Positions 42,519 through 51,263 of a DNA stretch of 53,442 nucleotides are shown here, one piece after another. Both the position numbers and the translations under genes were made by a program. Source of the DNA: JANRKH01 sp033763595. Its GTDB lineage: Bacteria > Pseudomonadota > Alphaproteobacteria > Rickettsiales > Rickettsiaceae. How positions within the stretch are numbered: position 1 is the stretch's first letter; each line of letters opens with the position of its first letter. The notes under the pieces are model-generated. The model searched no databases. It was not told the origin of the DNA and was given only the letters and a program-made list of their open reading frames with translations. Location: the NCBI GenBank assembly GCA_033763595.1, contig JANRKH010000035.1:1-53442 (forward strand), read 5' to 3'.

Positions 42519-44699
42519 ATGCAAGGCAAGCTTTTCGAGCTCATCTCAAAGCTAGCTGAAATAAAATCACAAATACGGAGAAAAATTATGGCTAGAAACA
42601 AAAAAATAGAAGAGTTAAGCAAATTACCTCTCACAAATAAACAAGAAGTCCGGGCTGCTATTGATGCGCTCAATAAAACTATGGACCAAAACCCTAACGA
42701 TACAGATAGCAAAGGACAGACATGGCTTATAAATGCCGTTCGAATTCATGAAGCCGCAAGAGAACAAGAGGTTGATGTACAAGCTCTTGATCAATTTATT
42801 ACTTTGTACATCTCAAACAAAATAGCCGACAACTCCGGTATTAACTTTGATCAAAAGGATAATTCTGGCGACTCTTTCTTTCATCATCTAGCAAAATCAG
42901 GAACAGCTTCTTTATTAAGCAAAGTAAAAGAGGTAGGAACACCAGCAATCACAGATACTAGCATGAACAAACCTAATAAAACTGGTTTTACCCCTCTAAT
43001 GCTAGCAGTTCATAATAAAGATAAAAATATATTAAATGTTCTAGTCGAGGGAAACAAAGAAGCACTTGAAGAAAAAGATAAATTAGGCAGAACACCATAC
43101 ATGATTGCCTGTGCAGAAGGTGACAAAGAATCAGCAAAGATTCTAAGAGCGCAACGAGCCAATATTCATGCAACAGATAAATATGGCCAAACAGCTCTTA
43201 TGCTTGCAGCTGATAATACCCATGCAGATTTGGTTACGAGCGAACTAGGCGGCATGAGTGCGGCAGATCAAGCAAAAGCGCTTCAAGTAAATAGTAAAGG
43301 CGAAAGTGTCCTTACTCATGCAGCATGGAATGGTCAGAATATTCAATTAGTGCAAGATTTAGTAAATAATTTTGGTGCTTTAATTGATAATAAGCAGCAC
43401 AATGCAAAGTGGGCAGCAATACTTGCATGGCATAAATTCAGCGGAGAAGGGCAAGTATACGACACTTTAAAGAAGGCAATTGAAACAAATCAAACCATAT
43501 GGAAAAAAATTAAGACTGATGTAGATAAGGAAATCGAAGATTTAGATAAAATACATAAAGATTACAAGGATTGGTGGGGTAGGAATACTGTAAGTCAGGC
43601 TTTGAAGCAGAAAAATCAAAATGCATTCGAAAGCTTATTAAATAGAGGAGATGTAGATCTCACATCAGCGGATTACTATGGTTATACAGCACTAATGTTT
43701 GCAGCTAGATACGGAGATACGAGCTCGATAGAGAAGCTTTTAGAGAAAGGTGAAGTAAAGGAATCTATCAATCAAACGGATAACAATGGATTTAGTCCTC
43801 TTATTCATGCTATGAGATCAGGAGATCCTCATGCAGTTGCAGCTTTATTAAATGCTGGTGCGGTAATTGATAAATCAAGCTGGACATATGCTTTTTTCAA
43901 ATATTTTGCGCATAAAGACGTGAGACAAGTGTTAAACATGCAAGAAGAGCTGAATGAAGAGCTTGTGAAGAAGTTCGGCAAAAAAGGGGGTGTTGATATA
44001 GTTGAAGGAGAGCTAGGTGATATCACACTCGTTTCTAGACTTGATTACGTAAGTAAAAAAGGAGAAGCAGCGCTTGATCTTGCTTGTCAAAATACCGATT
44101 CTCGTCTATTTGACGATGTCGCATTTGTGACCTACGCAGTTGAAAAAAGTACGCTTGAATATTTAAAGCACATTAGAGGTGGCAAGTCATTGAGTGGTGA
44201 AGATGCAAAGATGCTTGGTGCAGTAGAATATCTTCAAGACTATAAAACGTTAACAGAGGCTGATTTGTTCTCAACTCAATTTAAGAAATATAATGATTTT
44301 GTAGAAAAAAGACAAAAGGCAGCGCGGCGCAACAAAATAGCTAAAGAACTGTTAAGAGCAGCTAAAGAAATAAAGGCCTCTCGAGAGGTACAAACTAAGC
44401 AAGAAGAGAAGGGGGCATCAGCACAACCAGAAAAACGCTCGTGGTTTTCTTGGGGTAGTAGTAAGCACAATACTGAAGCTTCTGAGCAGCTAGATAACGA
44501 AAGCACAGTAGATTCTGATGACGAGACAAAAGCTAGTACAAACGCTAAGAAACACATTAAAATGAAAAGTAGGCTCTTGAACAAAGGCAAAGGTTCAAGC
44601 GGACAAACTTGGAAAAGCAGAGGATCATCACCTATATCAGTTCGACAAACTCCGAAGCGCAAAAATGGACTAAATAAACGGACCGTACGTGGATTTTAG
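42519..44699 (+). CDS. Large ankyrin-repeat protein with basic tail
   Basis: The 726-aa product has two ankyrin blocks, at about residues 130-290 (GFTPLMLAVHNKDKNILNVL, KLGRTPYMIACAEGDKESAK, KYGQTALMLAADNTHADLVT) and 360-455 (YYGYTALMFAARYGDTSSIE, NNGFSPLIHAMRSGDPHAVA). The C-terminus is highly basic and Ser/Gly-rich (KRKNGLNKRTVRGF), like a nuclear-localisation-type tail. No signal peptide is seen. This is a plausible host-directed effector, though export is not shown. An in-frame ATG at 42588 with CGGAG upstream may be the true start. A strong terminator follows. Confidence 0.85.
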   Translation: MQGKLFELISKLAEIKSQIRRKIMARNKKIEELSKLPLTNKQEVRAAIDALNKTMDQNPNDTDSKGQTWLINAVRIHEAAREQEVDVQALDQFITLYISNKIADNSGINFDQKDNSGDSFFHHLAKSGTASLLSKVKEVGTPAITDTSMNKPNKTGFTPLMLAVHNKDKNILNVLVEGNKEALEEKDKLGRTPYMIACAEGDKESAKILRAQRANIHATDKYGQTALMLAADNTHADLVTSELGGMSAADQAKALQVNSKGESVLTHAAWNGQNIQLVQDLVNNFGALIDNKQHNAKWAAILAWHKFSGEGQVYDTLKKAIETNQTIWKKIKTDVDKEIEDLDKIHKDYKDWWGRNTVSQALKQKNQNAFESLLNRGDVDLTSADYYGYTALMFAARYGDTSSIEKLLEKGEVKESINQTDNNGFSPLIHAMRSGDPHAVAALLNAGAVIDKSSWTYAFFKYFAHKDVRQVLNMQEELNEELVKKFGKKGGVDIVEGELGDITLVSRLDYVSKKGEAALDLACQNTDSRLFDDVAFVTYAVEKSTLEYLKHIRGGKSLSGEDAKMLGAVEYLQDYKTLTEADLFSTQFKKYNDFVEKRQKAARRNKIAKELLRAAKEIKASREVQTKQEEKGASAQPEKRSWFSWGSSKHNTEASEQLDNESTVDSDDETKASTNAKKHIKMKSRLLNKGKGSSGQTWKSRGSSPISVRQTPKRKNGLNKRTVRGF

Positions 44700-44717
44700 A
44701 ATCCAAAATAAAGTGAT

Positions 44718-44755
44718 ACATGGCCCGAAATTATATTTTCGGGCCATGTTTTGTT
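44718..44755 (+). terminator. Rho-independent terminator of the large ankyrin gene
   Basis: Perfect 13-bp stem ACATGGCCCGAAA / TTTCGGGCCATGT with a six-base loop, followed by TTTTGTT, starting 19 bases after the stop codon. Confidence 0.9.
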
Positions 44756-45306
44756 ATTCCCGCGTCTCTTCTCCGTCATTCCCGCGTCTCTTCTCCGTCA
44801 TTCCCGCGTCTCTTCTCCGTCATTCCCTCGGAGGCGAGAATCTAGTCTTTATATTTCCTGGATCCCCTCCTTCGAGGGGATGACACTATAATTGTCATTC
44901 CCGCGCAGGCGGGAATCTAGTCAAAATAATTCCTGGATCCCCTCCTTCGAGGGGATGACATGTTTCCTGGATCCCCGTTTTCACGGGGATGACACTGTGA
45001 TCGTAACTGTCATTCCCGCCACCACTTTTATCATTCCCGCGTCTCTTCTCCGTCATTCCCGCGCAGGCGGGAATCCAGTCTTTATATTCCCTGGATCCCC
45101 TCCTTCGAGGGGATGACATGTTTCCTGGATCCCCGTTTTCACGGGGATGACACCGCCATTGTCATTCCCGTCCCCCTTTTTGTCATTCCCGCGGAGGCGG
45201 GAATCTAGAAGGATTATATTTCCTGGATCCCCTCCTTCGAGGGGATGACATGTTTGCTAGATCCCCGTTTTCACGGGGATGACACCGCCATTGTCATTCC
45301 CGTCTC
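44753..45306. repeat. Array of GTCATTCCCGC...GGGATGAC palindromic repeats
   Basis: Three tandem 22-bp units (GTCATTCCCGCGTCTCTTCT plus CC) at 44753-44818 lead into four composite units. Each has a small palindrome such as ATTCCCGCGCAGGCGGGAAT followed by CTGGATCCCCTCCTTCGAGG and GGGATGAC, and often a second CTGGATCCCCGTTTTCACGG hairpin. This resembles the dispersed ATTCCC-N8-GGGAAT repeats known from Neisseria (dRS3) and many other bacteria. Open frames in it (for example on both strands at 44892-45119) are products of the repeat and not genes. Confidence 0.85.
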
Positions 45307-45353
45307 CTATTGAACATAGATAAACTACTTTATGTGCTAAAAGCATTTTTTGA

Positions 45354-45453
45354 GACCAAAATTACTACTCAAGGTCAAGGTTATGCGGGGAAGGTCTCGT
45401 TTTATTATCCTTACTTGCTCCTTGGGTATTATTTAATCATTTGATTCGATATT
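45354..45453. repeat. Decayed family C and family A fragments
   Basis: TACTCAAGGTCAAGGTTATG and CGGGGAAGGTCT at about 45363-45395 match, inverted, the left part of the family C element at 25909. TTACTTGCTCCTTGGGTATT and TTTAATCATTTGATTCGATA just after it match the right arm of family A. No further feature is seen up to the next gene at 45564. Confidence 0.55.
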
Positions 45454-45563
45454 AGTTTTGTAGATTTGCAATATTCCAAAAAATTCCTAACTTTATAATA
45501 ACGCAAATTTTGAGATAGATACATATTTCTCATAATATAAAAAATAAAATTTGAATCCAATAT

Positions 45564-46205
45564 ATGAAAAAATTATTACTTACATCTCTTTTATGCCTAG
45601 CTACAATGCAAGCTGAGGCATTTTATCCATCCTATTATGTAAGGCTTGACATAGCACCAACAAAAGCGAAATCTGTTACCTCCAAGGATACAAAATATAA
45701 ATCTTCAAGTAATCTTGCAGGTAGCGTTGGCGCTGGGGTTAGGTTATACGAAAAAACAAGAGCTGAGGTGATGATTACGGAATATATTTGGCATAAGCAG
45801 AAAGCAGTAGCAAGAGACATGGGAACGTTCACAAGAACAGGATCGATTAAATCTAATGTCACTTCTATCACGACGAAAGGAGTTGTAGATTTTTTTGATT
45901 ATGGCATGGGCTCGCTTTATATTGGTGCTGGGATTGGGCTCTCTAGGATAAAAACCAAGTTGATGAGCGAGGACACAAATAATGGAAGCCTTACTGTTAT
46001 TGGTCAAACTTCTATGAAATACAAAAAAAGAGATAATCTAGGTGCAGTTGGTATATTTGGCGCATCTTATGCGTGCGATCGTCATGTGACTTACGATCTC
46101 TCTTTTGCTTACCAAGATCACGGGAAAGCAGGAAGACACTCAAATACTTCCCCATTTAGATTTATAACGCAGGAAGTTAGATTCGGGGCAAGATTCGCAT
46201 TTTAA
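45564..46205 (+). CDS. Outer membrane beta-barrel protein
   Basis: The 213-aa product has a Sec signal peptide (KKLLLTSLLCLATMQAEA, cleavage likely before FYPSYY), then alternating strands such as VRLDIAPTKAK and AGSVGAGVRLYEKTRAEVMI, SLYIGAGIGLSRIKTKL and YDLSFAYQDHGK. It ends EVRFGARFAF, with the terminal phenylalanine expected for BAM-assembled barrels. It resembles small eight-stranded surface proteins of Rickettsiales. Function probably structural or adhesive; unproven. Confidence 0.8.
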   Translation: MKKLLLTSLLCLATMQAEAFYPSYYVRLDIAPTKAKSVTSKDTKYKSSSNLAGSVGAGVRLYEKTRAEVMITEYIWHKQKAVARDMGTFTRTGSIKSNVTSITTKGVVDFFDYGMGSLYIGAGIGLSRIKTKLMSEDTNNGSLTVIGQTSMKYKKRDNLGAVGIFGASYACDRHVTYDLSFAYQDHGKAGRHSNTSPFRFITQEVRFGARFAF

Positions 46206-46318
46206 TTTGATTTATACTGATCATAATCCAAGAATAGTAATAAAAACCCATTTTTTAAATGATCAAATTCAATGTTCCAAAAGAATTGAAGTCGGACTCG
46301 CCTGTACGCAAGGTATTA

Positions 46319-46424
46319 TGATAAATCTCTAGAATTAAATAATACTAGGAGCAAGTCACGAAGCCTACTTTCGTGTTAGGTGAGCAACGAGCTAGAAGAA
46401 AGTACTTAAAAATGGGATTTGGTA
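46319..46424. mobile_element. Family A miniature element inserted at the queH stop codon (A13)
   Basis: The right end AAAAATGGGATTTGGTA is intact and followed by TTA, the complement of the queH TAA stop (46425-46427). The left end is decayed (TGATAAATCTCTAGAATTAA) but is still preceded by TTA. Confidence 0.82.
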
Positions 46425-47075
46425 TTACTCATAAAATTCCTTGCCAATCTCAATTGCTGCTCGGTCATTCTTTATGCGCCATTCATTAGAATCTCTTAAA
46501 GAATATATACAACCGCAATATTCTTGTTTATAAAAATTTTCTTGTTTGGCGATCTCATACATCCTTGCCGATCCACCATTTTTACGCCAATTATATGTCC
46601 AATATGTGACACCCTCGTAAAGACTTGCGGCTCTAATTCCGCACTCATTAATTTGATCCATATTTTTCCACCTTGAGATTCCAAGAGAACTTGTGATAAC
46701 CTTAAAATTATTTTCATAAGCATAAAGCGCCGTGCGCTCAAATCTCATGTCAAAACACATTGTACAGCGCCTACCTCTTTCTGGCTCGTATTCCATACAC
46801 TTTGCCCTAGCAAACCAATTTTGAACATCATAATCAGCGTCTATAAAAGGTATATTCAAAGAGTCTGCATATCTAATATTTTCATTTTTTCTGATCTCAT
46901 ATTCTTTTTTTGGATGAATATTAGGATTATAGAAAAAAATAGTGAGGTCTATGCCATTTGTCTTCATTTTTAGCATAAGATCGCAGGCGCATGGTGCACA
47001 GCAAGAATGCATCAGCACTTTATTTTCACCGCTAGGCACTATAAAATCGCTATCTTGTTTGCTTTTTTTGATCAT
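46425..47075 (-). CDS. queH: Epoxyqueuosine reductase QueH
   Basis: The 216-aa enzyme reduces epoxyqueuosine to queuosine at the wobble position of tRNA, the last step of that modification. The QueH/DUF208 cysteine motifs are present: HSCCAPCACDLM (Cys25, 26, 29), FFYNPNIHPKKEYEIRKNEN, and GRRCTMCFDMRFERTA, with QEYCGCIYSL near the end. It is the QueG-independent, cobalamin-free type. ATG 47075 fits the family start and overlaps the transporter gene by 26 bases. The stop codon borders a family A element. Confidence 0.92.
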   Translation of the reverse strand: MIKKSKQDSDFIVPSGENKVLMHSCCAPCACDLMLKMKTNGIDLTIFFYNPNIHPKKEYEIRKNENIRYADSLNIPFIDADYDVQNWFARAKCMEYEPERGRRCTMCFDMRFERTALYAYENNFKVITSSLGISRWKNMDQINECGIRAASLYEGVTYWTYNWRKNGGSARMYEIAKQENFYKQEYCGCIYSLRDSNEWRIKNDRAAIEIGKEFYE

Positions 47076-48318
47076 GTAAAGTCGTTCTATAAGTTTCTTG
47101 ATAAAATATAAGAGTAACAAGAGTTGCGCAAACAAAATTACATACATAATATGGAATAACTGAATTTTCACCAAAATATTTTAATAATATGATGAGTATC
47201 ATGGGTGTTGTGCCTCCAAAAATAGCAGCACTTAAGTTATAAGATAGTGCAACGCCCGTAAATCTGACCCTTGTAGGAAAAAGTTCAACTAGGATAGTGG
47301 GAACTGGGCCCATAAATATACCTTCTATGATTGCAAGTGCTCCTGATGCAAAAATAACTACTAAACCAGAATCTGTATGACTAATTGTCCAAAATATAGG
47401 GTAGTTGAATATTATGTGCAAAGCGCATGCAGTGATTAAAACAGGTTTTCTACCTATCCTATCAGAAAGACCAGATGAAAAAATCATCGAAATACATAGA
47501 CAAACTAATATAGTTGCATTTCCAATACTTGCTATCTCCTCTGAAAATCCTAAAGATACTGTATAATTATTCATGTAAACAGTGAGAAGATAAAATGGCA
47601 CCGTAACAGTCAGATATATACCGATTGCGATTACAAGTTCTTTAAAATTATCCTTAAACAAATCTTTTAATGGGACTGTAGATAAATTGCCATTTTTCTT
47701 CGCTTCTATGTATAAAGGGCTCTCATGTAAACTCATTCTTATGTAAAAACCCACAATTCCTATGAATAAGCCTGAAACAAAAGGTATTCTCCATCCATAA
47801 TTGAACAAAAACTCTGGTGTCATAACCTCTCTGCAAAAAGCAGCTGTAATTGTTCCAAAAAGCATGCCGAGGCACATGCTTACGAAAGCAGAACTTCCGG
47901 CGAGTCCCCTATTACTCATGTTAGAACTTTCTACAACGTATGAAATACAACCACTGAACTCACCGCCAAGAGAAAAACCTTGTACTAGCCTTATGACCGT
48001 GAGTAAAATTGGCGCGATAAATCCTATCGTTTCATATGATGGAAGAAGTCCTATTCCTGCGGTTGGAACTGCCATAGATATCATTCCGAGAGCCAAGGCA
48101 TATTTTCTGCCTAGTTTATCACCAATATAACCAAATACAACAGCTCCAATTGGCCTTACTATGAACCCGGCGGCAAATACTCCGAATGTTAGAATATCTG
48201 TTAAGTCACTTTTAGGGAAAAAATGAGCACCGATAATTGCTGCAAATTGCGCATATAATGCATAGTCGTACCACTCAAGGGCATTGCCTATCATCGTAGA
48301 TAGAAGAACTTTTTTCAT
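47050..48318 (-). CDS. MFS transporter, metabolite:H+ symporter (ProP-like) family
   Basis: The 422-aa inner-membrane protein has about twelve hydrophobic segments and the MHS-family opening STMIGNALEWYDYALYAQFA, then FGYIGDKLGRKYALALGMIS, RLVQGFSLGGEFSGCISYVV and the mid-protein SGLSDRIGRKPVLI. These porters import osmolytes or organic acids such as proline/betaine; several paralogues are typical of Rickettsiales. Substrate cannot be assigned. Its 3' end overlaps queH. Confidence 0.93.
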   Translation of the reverse strand: MKKVLLSTMIGNALEWYDYALYAQFAAIIGAHFFPKSDLTDILTFGVFAAGFIVRPIGAVVFGYIGDKLGRKYALALGMISMAVPTAGIGLLPSYETIGFIAPILLTVIRLVQGFSLGGEFSGCISYVVESSNMSNRGLAGSSAFVSMCLGMLFGTITAAFCREVMTPEFLFNYGWRIPFVSGLFIGIVGFYIRMSLHESPLYIEAKKNGNLSTVPLKDLFKDNFKELVIAIGIYLTVTVPFYLLTVYMNNYTVSLGFSEEIASIGNATILVCLCISMIFSSGLSDRIGRKPVLITACALHIIFNYPIFWTISHTDSGLVVIFASGALAIIEGIFMGPVPTILVELFPTRVRFTGVALSYNLSAAIFGGTTPMILIILLKYFGENSVIPYYVCNFVCATLVTLIFYQETYRTTLHDQKKQTR

Positions 48319-48514
48319 AGATTGCTTGAATACCGTAAAATGAACTATAATTTGTGTTATGAGATATACTTCCTATATCGCTAAAATTGATCTTTGATTG
48401 ACTCATAGATATTCGCTTGCTCTCGTTCTTACATGACTAATTGCGCGCTAAACTATTCAAAATCAAATTCAATTCTCAAAGAACAGACATTATACTAATA
48501 CAAAAGAGCAATTT

Positions 48515-49129
48515 TTACAACCTAGAAACCTCAATGTAAATCGACTTTCTTAATTGGTGTTTATCAATTATCACTTCAGACTTTATAACTTTTTTGCCAA
48601 GATAATATATGAGAGGGAAAATCTCACTCTGCTCATCAGGCATTTCGCTTTGGATCTCTATTAATATCCTTTCGTTAAAGAGATCTGTGTCATTTGAATC
48701 TAGTATTTGATTCAGAGTCATCTTAAGATCCTCACAAAGATTTTTGCTTTTATCATATAAACATTTCGTCTTGATAAGATGTTTATTGAAACTAATGCGC
48801 ACTACTGAAAGATCCTCACTTACTTGCTGGTCTTTTGGTCTTATCATTGGAAGCATTGAGTTTATATCAGACTCAGAATGATGCGCGATTAAAGAGTTAG
48901 TAAGAGTAATAAAAAGAATAATAATAAACAAATATAATGATATAAAAGCGTAAAGTCCATTATTTGATACATGATTTTCGCTCCTTGACTTATTATAATG
49001 CCAAAATTGAATTTGATGCTTGGTAATAAAGCACGCGGATCGTGTATTCAAGTATATAAATAGCGCGAGGTCCGCAATAAATTCGAAAAACAACTCCTGG
49101 ATTATTGGAAGTATTATCATCTTTATCAT
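48515..49129 (-). CDS. Unknown membrane protein at the end of the fliL operon
   Basis: The 204-aa product has a hydrophobic N-terminus, a clear membrane segment near residues 62-82 (YAFISLYLFIIILFITLTNS) and a hydrophilic C-terminal domain ending IIDKHQLRKSIYIEVSRL. I recognise no family. Its ATG overlaps the motE stop by four bases, like every junction from fliM onward, so a flagellar or stator-associated role in the periplasm is the reasonable inference. The gap 48319-48514 beyond it is empty. Confidence 0.65.
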   Translation of the reverse strand: MIKMIILPIIQELFFEFIADLALFIYLNTRSACFITKHQIQFWHYNKSRSENHVSNNGLYAFISLYLFIIILFITLTNSLIAHHSESDINSMLPMIRPKDQQVSEDLSVVRISFNKHLIKTKCLYDKSKNLCEDLKMTLNQILDSNDTDLFNERILIEIQSEMPDEQSEIFPLIYYLGKKVIKSEVIIDKHQLRKSIYIEVSRL

Positions 49130-49866
49130 TTTGGCTTGATGCCCTCGATATTGTCAGAAATTTTCGCAAATTCAAAAGATATATCTTTTGCCTTTTGTGG
49201 ATTCATTTGAGCTATGATGGGCGCTACCTTTTGTTCTTTCATGTTTCTTATTATCTCAAGTAACAATGGCATCTCAAGTTCATCAAAAATTTTTGAAGCA
49301 TCGGCTGGCTTCATATTTTCATAAATTTTTGCAAGGCTTTTAATTCTTACACTACTTTTTTCTTCGAGTTTAGACATAAGTTCATTGATTCTATCTTCTA
49401 GGGCTTTAAGCTCTTTCGCTTTTTCTTCCAGCTTAACTTCGGTAGATTTAATAAAAGTTTCCTTAAGTGTAAGTTGTTGCTGGTATTTATCCAGATCCTC
49501 CCTTCTTTTTGAAAGTTCCATTAAAACCTTCACTTCTTCGTCGCTATATCCTACCCCAAGAAGATTTGTCATGTATGGCGAGTTTGACTGCGGATTGTTT
49601 GATCCGCTTGTTTGATTTTGCGAATTAGCTTCAGGTTTGCTGCCCTCATTTTTTGGCTGAGATTTGTTTTTTTTATCAGAGGTAGGCGCAGCGGCAACTA
49701 TAATTTCTTTATCCACAGCATTTGCATTTCCTATAAAAAACAAGCTCGATGTTTTTGAGTCTATATTTACAGCACGAGACATTACACGATCAAAAACAAA
49801 TGATATTTTGAATATATTGGTTAGAATTAAAAAAGAAAGAAGAGCCGAAAAAAAACCTATTCTCAC
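49126..49866 (-). CDS. motE: MotE-type flagellar motor chaperone/periplasmic protein
   Basis: The 246-aa protein has an N-terminal membrane anchor (FFSALLSFLILTNIF), a Ser/Asn/Gln/Pro-rich linker, a coiled coil at about residues 115-175, and a C-terminal MgtE-N-like domain with LAKIYENMKPADASKIFDEL, LLLEIIRNMKEQKVAPIIAQ and MNPQKAKDI. MotE in rhizobia stabilises MotC for stator function in the periplasm. It overlaps its neighbours on both sides by four bases within the fliL-fliM operon. Confidence 0.82.
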   Translation of the reverse strand: MRIGFFSALLSFLILTNIFKISFVFDRVMSRAVNIDSKTSSLFFIGNANAVDKEIIVAAAPTSDKKNKSQPKNEGSKPEANSQNQTSGSNNPQSNSPYMTNLLGVGYSDEEVKVLMELSKRREDLDKYQQQLTLKETFIKSTEVKLEEKAKELKALEDRINELMSKLEEKSSVRIKSLAKIYENMKPADASKIFDELEMPLLLEIIRNMKEQKVAPIIAQMNPQKAKDISFEFAKISDNIEGIKPK

Positions 49867-50342
49867 ACCGCTACTCCATTTTTAGATTTGATATTCTTAT
49901 AATAGTTTGAATTTACGAGAGTATTATCCCTGTCCATATTACTTTGAGGCTGATATGGATCTTGATCCCTTAATGCAGAACTAAGAGTGGTATTACTAAT
50001 TACTAGATTTTTTAGATTCGAGCTTAGTCTGTTTCCAGAAATTATTATAGTCTCAAGTTCATCACATAGACTATCTGCTTTAGATATTAATACATCGATC
50101 TTATCAGTTTTTTGAACAAGACTGATTTTTAGATCATCAATATTTGCTTGCGCTTCCGGCAAGAGTCTGTTAATTTGATTTAGAATATTTTCTGATTTCG
50201 CTAAAGGTTTTTCAAAGTCCTTAAATAACCTAGCCATCTCATCTCTATATTTTTGCATTTGTAGTATTCTTTTATTGAGAATAATAGAATACATAATTGA
50301 TGAAGATGTCAGTATTATTATCACGAAATCTAGAATGATCAT
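49863..50342 (-). CDS. DUF6468 flagellar-operon protein
   Basis: The 159-aa product has one N-terminal membrane helix (MIILDFVIIILTSSSIMYSI) followed by LNKRILQMQKYRDEMARLFK and a long coiled coil, the DUF6468 pattern seen next to fliM in alphaproteobacteria. Biochemical role unknown; context says motor or switch assembly. Both its start and stop overlap neighbours by four bases. Confidence 0.8.
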   Translation of the reverse strand: MIILDFVIIILTSSSIMYSIILNKRILQMQKYRDEMARLFKDFEKPLAKSENILNQINRLLPEAQANIDDLKISLVQKTDKIDVLISKADSLCDELETIIISGNRLSSNLKNLVISNTTLSSALRDQDPYQPQSNMDRDNTLVNSNYYKNIKSKNGVAV

Positions 50343-51259
50343 TTTGATCTATCTCCGTATTTCCGGGTTATACTTACCGCTACTTTATCGTCAAGTCTTC
50401 CCATTTGACCCATTAATAAGTTAACATTCTCTGATCTAATAAAAATATCCTCATCTTCCTTGAATGACGTTACTATTGTGTCACCTACTTTTAAATTTGC
50501 AACACCTCTAAGGGTTTTTGGCTTATCTATTATGACTGCTTCAAGAGGAATATCGATAGAATAAACACTCTCGAGTATGTTTTCTTCCCAGGTTGCATCA
50601 GATCCAAATTTCTCACCCAAAAAAACTTGCTGTAAAATGCTTTTAATAGGCTCTAATGTTGCATATGGTATTACAATGTCTATCGAGCCACCTCTACCGT
50701 CTAGATCAATATTTAATTTTAACATAATTACAGCATCTCCGGGCCTTGCAATAGCTGCAAAGTTTGGATTATTCTCCAGCCTTTCAAGCACGCAAGTAGC
50801 AGGGCTAACCGAGTCGAAAGCTGAGCTCAGCTCATTTAGCACAACCTCACCAATTTGCTTTATTAAAGCTTGCTCTATGTATGTATAGCTTTTTCCATCT
50901 TCGGTTTGTACTTGCTCGTGTTTTTTCCCGCCAAACAAAGAATCAAGCAGTGAAAATACTATTTGGTTATCTAGCACCACCAAACCTAAATTATCTAACT
51001 CCACGATTTTAAACACAATAATCGAACAAGGTGGCTTCAGCGTGTCATAGTAAGATGAAAATCTTTGAGATTTGATGCCATTAACCTTAATATCAACAGT
51101 CTCTGACGTAAGGTTTCTTAGAGAAGTTGTGAGTAATCTTACTAATTTATCAAACACAATCTCGAGCATTGGTAATTTATCATAAGACTCAAGCGCTTTA
51201 TCAAGAAGTGCTTTGATACCAGTGGCTTTGATATCTTTTTTTATCTGCTGATCTGTCAT
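50339..51259 (-). CDS. fliM: Flagellar motor switch protein FliM
   Basis: FliM is the middle layer of the C-ring switch. The 306-aa product has the central CheC-like domain (MLEIVFDKLVRLLTTSLRNL, PPCSIIVFKIVELDNLGLVV, LLDSLFGGKK) and the C-terminal SpoA domain (LRGVANLKVGDTIVTSFKED, ENVNLLMGQMGRLDDKVAVS). It is shorter than typical FliM. The extreme N-terminus, where the CheY-binding LSQxEIDALL motif normally lies, reads MTDQQIKKDIKATGIKALLD. It follows fliL by four bases. Confidence 0.93.
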   Translation of the reverse strand: MTDQQIKKDIKATGIKALLDKALESYDKLPMLEIVFDKLVRLLTTSLRNLTSETVDIKVNGIKSQRFSSYYDTLKPPCSIIVFKIVELDNLGLVVLDNQIVFSLLDSLFGGKKHEQVQTEDGKSYTYIEQALIKQIGEVVLNELSSAFDSVSPATCVLERLENNPNFAAIARPGDAVIMLKLNIDLDGRGGSIDIVIPYATLEPIKSILQQVFLGEKFGSDATWEENILESVYSIDIPLEAVIIDKPKTLRGVANLKVGDTIVTSFKEDEDIFIRSENVNLLMGQMGRLDDKVAVSITRKYGDRSK

Positions 51260-51263
51260 AGCG

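Noticed and set aside
44753..44818. CRISPR array
   Set aside because: The 22-bp units are directly adjacent without spacers and no cas genes are present.
44689..45119. Open frames in the palindromic array on both strands
   Set aside because: The peptides (for example FPRRRESS and PACAGMT types) are translations of the repeat itself and occur in many unrelated genomes as false genes.
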